Positions 1-7,465 of a stretch of 7,465 nt of DNA are shown here, piece after piece (position 1 is the first letter of the stretch; each line of letters starts with the position of its first letter). The translations under genes and the position numbers were made by a program. The stretch covers positions 1 to 7,465 of the forward strand of contig CAMDBZ010000085.1 in assembly GCA_945889565.1 (NCBI GenBank), read 5' to 3'. The stretch comes from Thermoflexus hugenholtzii JAD2. Its GTDB lineage: Bacteria; Chloroflexota; Dehalococcoidia; UBA2979. The notes below the pieces were generated by a model that saw nothing but the letters and a program-made list of their open reading frames with translations, did not search any database and had not been told where the DNA came from.

Positions 1-921
1 CACTGAGAAGTGCCGGCGTGTGCGGTCGAAGTTATACACCGGGTGTTTCAGGTAGCTTGCCAACTGTTCGGTCACGTCGCGTGCGAGTCGCCTTCGGCCC
101 AACTTCCCGCTAGTAGGCAGGAACCTAAGCGCCTGCGCCATCGCGCCAAGAAGCAGGTCTGTCAACTGGAGCAGCTCCGCGTCGACCCTCGCGGCATGGT
201 CCGCTGCGATACGACTGTCGCTACTTTGAAAGGTGACTTCGTCGAATCTGGCAGCTGGATAGCCGCGTTGGCCGCGACCGTGCCTCGAATTGATGCGTTG
301 CTGTGCGGCTACGAACGCCAATCCGATGTACATCCGCTCGTGTGCATCGCCCGTGCCGTCATGGACCGGCCTCAGATGCAACGCATCTGCTTCCGGGAAC
401 ACGTAACGGACATGGCCGACGACGTTGGCACGTAGGCTATTCACTGCATGTCGCTGGTAAAGAAGCTCGCCCGGGTATGGGAGTCTCCGCGGACCGTCGT
501 GTAAGGCGAACGTCCCCTTGAACGATGCGCGTTTTACGTGCTTGACGAAGAAATCGTCGAACCAGCGGAGCGCCGTCTCGACTCGCGGTCCGCCGTCTGG
601 GAGCGGGCCGAAATGTACGCGTCCGGTGAAGCCGTTCCGCGCTGCCTGCAAGTCCGCGAACATCTGATCGCGGTAGTCCTGTGGAAGCATGAGGAGCCCG
701 TGCCCCGTAATCGGGAGCCGCCCGACCTCCGCCTTGATCTCGTCGCCGTAGGCCACGTAGTCCAACGCGCGGGGATCCGGGAAACCTGTGAGTACGAGTT
801 GGTCGTTCTGCGGAGTGCTCCTTCTTGGGGGGGGTGAATCGATGGTCGCTGAGCGAATCCCGTTTGTCAACCGTTCGAATGCGGGATAACGCTCGCTACC
901 GCGGGCGCTATGCTTCGCCAT
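1..921 (-). CDS. DUF3800-like protein, C-terminus cut off by window edge
   Basis: This reading frame has no stop from an ATG at 919-921 down to base 1, giving 307 residues without the C-terminus. A TAA lies in frame four codons upstream of the ATG, so this is the first possible ATG. The N-terminal 45 residues look disordered (Pro/Arg/Ser-rich). Then come YVAYGDEI (D60, E61), an amphipathic segment PQDYRDQMFADLQ (about 80-92), VHFGPL (102-107) and, near residues 249-260, ELLQLTDLLLGA. This order resembles DUF3800 proteins, which have a predicted RNase H-like fold with an N-terminal D-E-S/G motif and a C-terminal QLADLLAG motif. Here the usual ESG is EIK. Biochemical function is unknown; DUF3800 genes often sit in mobile or defence-related DNA. 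At least six Arg codons are AGG and three are AGA, unlike the CGC-dominated neighbours, and composition is visibly less GC-rich, which suggests transfer. The reading frame is solid; the family call is by eye. Confidence 0.72.
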   Translation of the reverse strand, partial: MAKHSARGSERYPAFERLTNGIRSATIDSPPPRRSTPQNDQLVLTGFPDPRALDYVAYGDEIKAEVGRLPITGHGLLMLPQDYRDQMFADLQAARNGFTGRVHFGPLPDGGPRVETALRWFDDFFVKHVKRASFKGTFALHDGPRRLPYPGELLYQRHAVNSLRANVVGHVRYVFPEADALHLRPVHDGTGDAHERMYIGLAFVAAQQRINSRHGRGQRGYPAARFDEVTFQSSDSRIAADHAARVDAELLQLTDLLLGAMAQALRFLPTSGKLGRRRLARDVTEQLASYLKHPVYNFDRTRRHFSV

Positions 922-929
922 AAACGCGG

Positions 930-935
930 ATTACA
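930..935 (-). promoter_or_regulatory. possible -10 box placing transcription start at the DUF3800-like ATG
   Basis: On the minus strand this reads TGTAAT, one base from the TATAAT consensus, with eight bases between it and the ATG at 921. Transcription would start at or next to the start codon, giving a leaderless mRNA. That fits the lack of any Shine-Dalgarno-like sequence before the ATG (CCGCGTTT precedes it). No good -35 is visible, so this is a weak call. Confidence 0.3.
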
Positions 936-1009
936 GTGGCGGCACAACTATTGAAGGAGATGGCGCGGATAGTGCGCGTGTGATCTCGGCGAAGCGGTGC
1001 CCGCTCCAT

Positions 1010-1059
1010 GTAGTGCAATACGGCTCGGCCTGCGTGAAGGCCGAGCCGTATTGCGCTAC
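1010..1059 (-). terminator. 22-bp stem hairpin downstream of nrdJ
   Basis: Bases 1010-1031 and 1038-1059 are complementary over 22 pairs with a single mismatch (1014 against 1055) and a six-base loop at 1032-1037. The inner 17 pairs are perfect and GC-rich. The hairpin begins 17 bases past the nrdJ stop codon in the direction of transcription. There is no T-run after it, so it is a U-less hairpin of the sort often found behind genes in high-GC bacteria. It may act as a terminator or as a 3' end stabiliser, and it separates nrdJ from the DUF3800-like gene. Confidence 0.7.
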
Positions 1060-1076
1060 CGGAAACCGATGAATGG

Positions 1077-4793
<3,717 letters not shown>

Positions 4794-4817
4794 CCGTGCG
4801 TCCTGTCTGGGCCCCGC

Positions 4818-4835
4818 AGCCGCATCGTCGCGGCT
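4818..4835 (-). other. small hairpin in the nrdJ leader
   Basis: Two perfect 6-base arms (4818-4823 and 4830-4835) around a six-base loop lie 24 bases upstream of the nrdJ ATG and 13 bases before its AGGA. It could fold in the leader RNA, near but not over the ribosome binding site. The region is so GC-rich that chance is a fair explanation. Confidence 0.35.
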
Positions 4836-4888
4836 CGAGCCTGCTCGGGGGCGCGGCACCAGCGGTAGTGGGCTACCCGGCTCGCCGA

Positions 4889-4902
4889 CCCCATATCTGG
4901 GG
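4889..4902. promoter_or_regulatory. palindrome CCCCATATCTGGGG, candidate NrdR box
   Basis: Arms CCCCA and TGGGG are perfectly inverted around TATC, in an otherwise very GC-rich leader. NrdR, the general repressor of bacterial ribonucleotide reductase genes, binds AT-centred palindromes of about 16 bp, usually in pairs about three helical turns apart. This site lies about 40 bases downstream of the predicted nrdJ start point, where a bound repressor could block transcription. The C-rich arms differ from the commonest consensus (ACA..ATAT..TGT), so the assignment is an inference from position and shape. Confidence 0.35.
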
Positions 4903-4911
4903 CAGCTGCGT

Positions 4912-4944
4912 ATCCGCGTAAACAGTTCTCACGCGGGCGCGGAT
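4912..4944. repeat. inverted repeat at the nrdJ transcription start
   Basis: ATCCGCG at 4912-4918 is perfectly inverted as CGCGGAT at 4938-4944, with a second nested inverted pair CGCGT/ACGCG at 4915-4919 and 4931-4935. Its centre (4928) is about 32 bases, three helical turns, from the centre of the CCCCATATCTGGGG palindrome. It could be an operator half or a hairpin at the very 5' end of the nrdJ mRNA. Confidence 0.4.
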
Positions 4945-4948
4945 GCGG

Positions 4949-4977
4949 ACTTTAGGCGTGATCGGCGAGGCCGTCAA
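4949..4977 (-). promoter_or_regulatory. sigma70-type promoter of nrdJ
   Basis: The minus strand reads TTGACG (4977-4972), 17 bases, then TAAAGT (4954-4949). The -35 matches the consensus at five of six positions, the -10 at four of six, and spacing is optimal. Transcription would start near 4942, giving a leader of about 150 nt before the nrdJ ATG. This is the best promoter in the window and shows that nrdJ is transcribed separately from pepP. Confidence 0.75.
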
Positions 4978-5113
4978 TGCGCGCAAGCGGGTGAGCAGAT
5001 CGACGTGACGGCGTGTCTAGCTAGAACATGTGCTCGACGGGACGTCTGTGGCCGGGAATGCCGTGATCGCTGTCTTCCACGTCCGCGCCCGCGACGTCGT
5101 GAGCCTAATCGTC

Positions 5114-5145
5114 GACTGCGACTCGCAGTCTGGCGAGGCCTCGCC
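5114..5145 (-). terminator. two adjacent palindromes directly after pepP stop
   Basis: A perfect 14-bp palindrome, GGCGAGGCCTCGCC (5132-5145), touches the pepP stop codon. One base on lies a second, GACTGCGACTCGCAGTC (5114-5130), with eight paired bases each side of one central base; as RNA it gives a 7-bp stem with a 3-base loop. No T-run follows. The position fits a terminator or mRNA 3' end structure for the pepP transcript; protein binding is an alternative. Confidence 0.5.
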
Positions 5146-6525
5146 CTACCCCCGCGCGGCCCCGACCAGCGCCTCGAGCTCGGCGGGCGCACTCGGGATG
5201 GCGCGCGAGAGGTTCTCGTAGCCGGTGCGCGTCACGAGGATGTCGTCCTCGATGCGCACGCCGATGCCGCGCAGCGCGCGCGGGGCCTTCGCGTCCGGGG
5301 CGATGTAGAGGCCGGGCTCGACGGTGAGCACCATGCCGGGTCGCAGCACGACCGACTCGCCGTCCTCGCGGTAGGCGCCGACGTCGTGCACGTCGAGGCC
5401 GAGCCAGTGCGAAGTGGCGTGCATGAAGTACGGCTGGTACGCGCCGTCCTTCGTCAGCTGCGCGCGCTTGCCGTTCAGCACGCCGAGGTCGCGCAGGCCG
5501 TCGACGATCACGCGCAGCGCGCGCTCGTGCACGTCGTGGAAGCGCACGCCGGGCGCGACCAGCTCGATCGCCGCCGTCTGCGCCGCGAGCACCACGTCGT
5601 ACACCGCGCGCTGCGCCGCGCTGAAGCGGCCGTTCGCCGGGAACGTGCGCGTGACGTCCGCGCCGTAGTAGTCGTGCTCGGCGCCGGTGTCGATGAGCAG
5701 CAGATCGCCGTCACCGATCGGCGCGCGATTGGCGGTGTAGTGCAGCGTGCAGGCGTTGGCGCCTGCGGCGACGATCGAGGGGAAGCCGTTGCGCGGCGAG
5801 CCGAGCCGGCGGTACTCCGCCTCCAGTACGGCCTGCACCTCGTACTCGTGCAGGCCGGGGCGGGTGGCGCGCATGGCGGCGGCGATGCCCGCGCCGGTGA
5901 CCGCGACCGCGCGGCGGAGCGCCGCTACTTCCTCGGGCGTCTTGACCACGCGCAGCGCCGCGACGAGCGGGAAGGGGTCGAGCACGCGCTCGATGGCGGT
6001 GGCGCCGCGCTGCGCCGCGCCGCGGCGCGCCGCGATCGTGCGCGAGAGCAGCCGCTCGACGCGTTCGTCGGCGCCGAAGGAGTAGTAGATCGTGTCGCAC
6101 CCGTCGAGCAGCTGCGGCAGCCGCTGCTCGAGCTCCTCGATGGGGTACGCCGCGTCCGCGCGGTAGCCCGCGACCGCGCCATCGACGCCGGCGCGCGGGC
6201 CGACCCAGACGGCCATCGCGGGGTCGTGCGGGCGCACGAACAGCACGTACGGCTGATCGTGCCCGGGCCGCAGCAGCGCCACCGCGTCCGGCTCCTCGAA
6301 CCCTGTCAGGTAGTAGAACGTTGAGGGCTGCCGGAACTCGTGCTCGACGTCACCGTTACGCATCGCGTCGTGGCCCGCCGCGAACAGCGCCGCCGTGCGC
6401 CGGCCGCCCCGCGCGAGCTCTCGCGCGAGGCGGGTGCGCCGCCGCGCGAACGCGTCTGGGGCGTTCGGCGCAGGCGTCGGCGTGGCAGCGGGGGCGGCGG
6501 CGGCGCGCGGCGCGCGTGGGCTCAC
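5146..6525 (-). CDS. pepP: Xaa-Pro aminopeptidase (aminopeptidase P, M24B family)
   Basis: A cytoplasmic, dinuclear-metal (usually Mn2+) peptidase that releases an N-terminal residue preceding proline. It has 459 residues from GTG 6525, close to E. coli PepP (441). The N-terminal creatinase-like domain contains FARRRTRLARE (26-36) and FYYLTGFEEPDAV (70-82). The C-terminal pita-bread domain has all five metal ligands: D279 (IDTGAE), D290 (GADVTRTF), H373 (ATSHWLGL), E403 (TVEPGLY) and E426 (VRIEDD). H262 and H380 fit the usual substrate-binding histidines. The start is not certain: GTG 6525 lies five bases after the stop of the preceding gene, lacks a Shine-Dalgarno sequence, and gives an Ala/Pro-rich 20-residue lead before the conserved part begins. 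The only later in-frame start, ATG at codon 55, would remove conserved sequence. Frame upstream of 6525 stays open but overlaps the preceding gene. Translation is probably coupled to that gene. Confidence 0.93.
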   Translation of the reverse strand: MSPRAPRAAAAPAATPTPAPNAPDAFARRRTRLARELARGGRRTAALFAAGHDAMRNGDVEHEFRQPSTFYYLTGFEEPDAVALLRPGHDQPYVLFVRPHDPAMAVWVGPRAGVDGAVAGYRADAAYPIEELEQRLPQLLDGCDTIYYSFGADERVERLLSRTIAARRGAAQRGATAIERVLDPFPLVAALRVVKTPEEVAALRRAVAVTGAGIAAAMRATRPGLHEYEVQAVLEAEYRRLGSPRNGFPSIVAAGANACTLHYTANRAPIGDGDLLLIDTGAEHDYYGADVTRTFPANGRFSAAQRAVYDVVLAAQTAAIELVAPGVRFHDVHERALRVIVDGLRDLGVLNGKRAQLTKDGAYQPYFMHATSHWLGLDVHDVGAYREDGESVVLRPGMVLTVEPGLYIAPDAKAPRALRGIGVRIEDDILVTRTGYENLSRAIPSAPAELEALVGAARG

Positions 6526-6530
6526 CCCGG

Positions 6531-6845
6531 CTATCGAGCGGTCGTGCGGGTGCGCGTGGCCGCCGCGCGCGGAGCGGCGGACGCGGCGGCGCGCCGCGAG
6601 GTGCGCTTCCAGACCAGCGTCTGCTGGCGGTCGTCGACCCATGCGGAGCGCACCTTCAGGCCGAGCTCTTTCGACGCCTCCTGGAGCAGCCGCTTTACGG
6701 TGGCGGGCTTCTCGTTGGGCTGGAGCTCGATCTTGCCGGCGTCCATCGTGCGCACGGCCTCCACGTAGCGGCGGCGTTCTTCGGCGTTCTGGCGGCCGCG
6801 CCCAATCACGACTTCGCTGGGGGTGAGTTTCGTGAATTTCGCCAT
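6531..6845 (-). CDS. small basic protein of unknown function, ahead of pepP
   Basis: A 104-residue protein beginning MAKFTKLTPSEVVIGRGR. I do not recognise the family. The first 80 residues look folded: a charged helix (about 20-35, EERRRYVEAVRTM), the segment ELQPNEKPATVKRLLQEASK with a second amphipathic helix (about 47-61), and a closing strand-like stretch LKVRSAWVDDRQQTLVWKR (63-81). The last 23 residues are a low-complexity Arg/Ala/Thr tail, as in histone-like or RNA-binding proteins, so nucleic-acid binding is possible but only inferred. No signal peptide, membrane segment or Cys pair is seen. AAGGA (6857-6861) lies 11 bases before the ATG, and a -10 box at 6900-6905 suits it as first gene of an operon with pepP, which follows after five bases. 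A longer overlapping frame that runs on into pepP competes for this region, but its product is Arg/Pro-rich noise, whereas this one has normal composition and a ribosome binding site. Confidence 0.8.
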   Translation of the reverse strand: MAKFTKLTPSEVVIGRGRQNAEERRRYVEAVRTMDAGKIELQPNEKPATVKRLLQEASKELGLKVRSAWVDDRQQTLVWKRTSRRAAASAAPRAAATRTRTTAR

Positions 6846-6899
6846 GGCGCAAGGGTTCCTTTCGCGAACGTCTGCGTGCAGGTGGAGCGATGCCTATCC

Positions 6900-6905
6900 A
6901 CTATA
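6900..6905 (-). promoter_or_regulatory. -10 box of the small gene-pepP operon
   Basis: The minus strand reads TATAGT, five of six matches to TATAAT, in a locally AT-richer patch 54 bases before the ATG at 6845. The base pairs 17 upstream (GAGACC) are a poor -35. Start of transcription would be near 6893, with a leader of about 48 nt. Confidence 0.45.
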
Positions 6906-6998
6906 GCGGATGCGAGTTTATCGGTCTCCCGTGCCTCGTCGAGCAGCTGAGTTCGCGCGGGCCGCGGGCGTAATAGGCGACTCGTCGTGCGGCGGCGT

Positions 6999-7029
6999 AT
7001 CGCGCGGGAATCCGCGGGAATCGCGCGGG
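6999..7029. repeat. short tandem and direct repeats downstream of the tRNA
   Basis: CGCGGGAATC is repeated twice head to tail (7003-7012, 7013-7022), and ATCGCGCGGG occurs at 6999-7008 and again at 7020-7029. These interleaved copies lie just past the tRNA 3' end. They may be simple slippage products or the scar of small duplications; no gene is involved. Confidence 0.6.
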
Positions 7030-7035
7030 TGATGC

Positions 7036-7110
7036 TGGTGCCCCCGCCAGGACTCGAACCTGGGCGCACGGTTTAGGAAACCGCTGCTCTATCCACTGAG
7101 CTACGAGGGC
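7036..7110 (-). tRNA. tRNA-Arg (anticodon CCU)
   Basis: The minus strand from 7110 folds as a full cloverleaf: acceptor GCCCTCG paired with CGGGGGC (one U-G pair), D arm GCTC/GAGC with loop AGTGGATA, anticodon arm GCGGT/ACCGT (closing G-U) with loop TTCCTAA, 4-base variable loop GCGC, T arm CCAGG/CCTGG with loop TTCGAGT, discriminator A and encoded CCA (7038-7036). The anticodon, complementary to 7075-7077, is CCT, reading AGG. This is a minor Arg codon in the neighbouring core genes but is used repeatedly in the DUF3800-like gene. Confidence 0.97.
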
Positions 7111-7118
7111 ACGGCCTT

Positions 7119-7124
7119 ATTCTA
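7119..7124 (-). promoter_or_regulatory. -10 box of tRNA-Arg
   Basis: The minus strand reads TAGAAT, five of six consensus bases, ending eight bases before the mature tRNA 5' end. This leaves only a few bases of 5' leader, which is common for single tRNA genes. The -35 region (about TGAGCG at 17 spacing) is weak. Confidence 0.5.
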
Positions 7125-7233
7125 CAAGGGATCGCCGGGCGCGCTCACGGGCTCTGCGGCGCTCTGAAAGCAGAGTTGAAAACAACGCGCTCAGGAAGCA
7201 CCCGAGATTGAACCGCCCCGGGAATGTTGGAGG

Positions 7234-7256
7234 CTCCAATCCTTGAGAGGATGGAG
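7234..7256 (+). promoter_or_regulatory. hairpin covering the transposase ribosome binding site
   Basis: CTCC (7234-7237) pairs with GGAG (7253-7256) and ATCC (7239-7242) with GGAT (7249-7252), leaving one bulged A and a six-base loop. The 3' arm contains the Shine-Dalgarno AGAGGA (7246-7251) in front of ATG 7259. Several insertion sequences are known to hide their start signals this way when read through from outside; applying that here is inference. Confidence 0.45.
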
Positions 7257-7258
7257 CG

Positions 7259-7465
7259 ATGACACGACTAGGGCGAGTACCCGTCGCAGTGGGCGGCGAT
7301 CACCTCGATCGCCACAAAGTGCGGGATGACGCCGGAGACCCTGCGCAAGTGGGTGCGGAGCGCGGAGGTCGACACCGGTAAGCGACCCGGCCTGACCCCC
7401 GAGGAACGGCAGCGGCTGCAGACCCTGGAGCGTGAGAACCGCGAGCTGCGGCGTGCGAACGAGAT
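7259..7465 (+). pseudogene. IS3-family transposase orfA, 5' part damaged, 3' part beyond window
   Basis: OrfA of IS3 elements is the DNA-binding helix-turn-helix half of the transposase. The readable frame starts at 7272 with GEYPSQWAAITSIA, then GMTPETLRKWVRSAEVD, and from about 7398 a Leu/Glu/Arg-rich coiled coil (ERQRLQTLERENRELRRAN). These are the conserved orfA motifs. The likely start, ATG 7259, with AGAGGA seven bases before it, is in a different frame, and the body's own frame has TGA at 7260 and TAG at 7269. About 20 residues normally found between the start and EYPSQW are missing, so a deletion with frame change is the simplest explanation. An internal in-frame ATG (7326) would remove most of the helix-turn-helix. 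The element could move only with transposase supplied in trans. Confidence 0.75.

Larger units (their letters stand above)
4794..5145. other. intergenic region between pepP and nrdJ
   Basis: This 352-base stretch holds the nrdJ promoter, leader and candidate operators, plus the palindromes behind pepP. I looked for a cobalamin riboswitch because nrdJ needs B12, but found neither the GCCACTG B12-box nor the AGYCAGGAGACC element on the minus strand here. A 10-bp perfect palindrome TCTAGCTAGA (5016-5025), followed by ACATGT (5026-5031), lies about 40 bases upstream of the -35 box and is AT-rich for this DNA, so it may be a regulator site. No credible gene is present. Confidence 0.6.
7209..7465 (+). 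mobile_element. left end of an IS3-family insertion sequence, continues past window
   Basis: The end begins TGAACCGCCCCGG at about 7209, which looks like the terminal inverted repeats of many IS3-family elements in high-GC bacteria, and is followed 50 bases on by an orfA start. The right end, the matching repeat and any target duplication lie outside the window. The exact first base is inferred from the motif. It sits about 100 bases upstream of tRNA-Arg, on the opposite strand. Confidence 0.75.

Noticed and set aside
10..837. Plus-strand frames at 10-435, 303-521 and 538-837
   Set aside because: They lie antisense to the continuous minus-strand DUF3800-like frame, which has recognisable motifs; the plus-strand products have none.
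934..940. GCCACTG on the minus strand, identical to the core of the cobalamin riboswitch B12-box
   Set aside because: No other riboswitch element lies nearby, the downstream gene is unrelated to B12, and a 7-mer match is expected by chance.
4794..4859. 22-residue N-terminal extension of NrdJ to ATG 4859
   Set aside because: The ATG at 4793 has a well-spaced AGGA and gives the N-terminus usual for the family; the extension is unconserved in character.
6526..6852. N-terminal extension of pepP to 6852
   Set aside because: The extra 109 residues are Arg/Pro/His-rich, unlike any aminopeptidase, and overlap the small gene, which has a ribosome binding site and normal composition.
7140..7193. Direct repeat CGCGCTCA at 7140-7147 and 7186-7193 plus small hairpins at 7162-7175 and 7175-7186 between tRNA and IS
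   Set aside because: Arms are only 4-5 bases and the repeat is eight GC-rich bases; no gene or known element gives them a role.

Overview
The window is GC-rich bacterial DNA, over most of its length strongly so, with Arg codons almost all CGN in the core genes. All identifiable intact genes and the tRNA lie on the minus strand. The only plus-strand gene is a broken transposase at the right edge. The combination of a large cobalamin-dependent ribonucleotide reductase with a C-terminal zinc ribbon, sigma70-like promoters and an IS3-type element with a TGAACCGCCCCGG end points to a high-GC phylum such as Actinomycetota, Chloroflexota or Gemmatimonadota. I cannot decide between these from the sequence alone.

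Layout, left to right. (1) 1-921, minus: the first 307 codons of a gene running off the left edge, recognised as a DUF3800-like protein (DE pair near the N-terminus, QLTDLLLGA motif near the C-terminus). Its base composition and Arg codon use (AGG, AGA) differ from the other genes, which suggests acquired DNA. (2) 1010-1059: a 22-bp-stem hairpin just behind the next gene's stop. (3) 1077-4793, minus: nrdJ, a complete class II (B12-dependent) ribonucleotide reductase of 1238 residues. (4) 4794-5145: a 352-base intergenic region with a clear -35/-10 promoter for nrdJ, a roughly 150-nt leader holding an NrdR-box-like palindrome, and two compact palindromes behind the next gene's stop. (5) 5146-6525, minus: pepP, a complete Xaa-Pro aminopeptidase with all five metal ligands, probably starting at GTG. 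(6) 6531-6845, minus: a small 104-residue basic protein of unknown function, five bases ahead of pepP and probably in the same operon. (7) 7036-7110, minus: tRNA-Arg(CCU) with encoded CCA and a -10 box eight bases upstream. (8) 7209-7465, plus: the left end of an IS3-family element and the start of a defective orfA that runs off the right edge.

The centre is a housekeeping block (dNTP synthesis, proline-peptide turnover, tRNA) bordered on both sides by accessory DNA: a transferred-looking DUF3800-like gene on the left and an insertion-sequence remnant next to a tRNA on the right. I see no CRISPR array and no multi-gene defence cassette. The least described items are the small gene ahead of pepP, the truncated DUF3800-like gene and the nrdJ control region.
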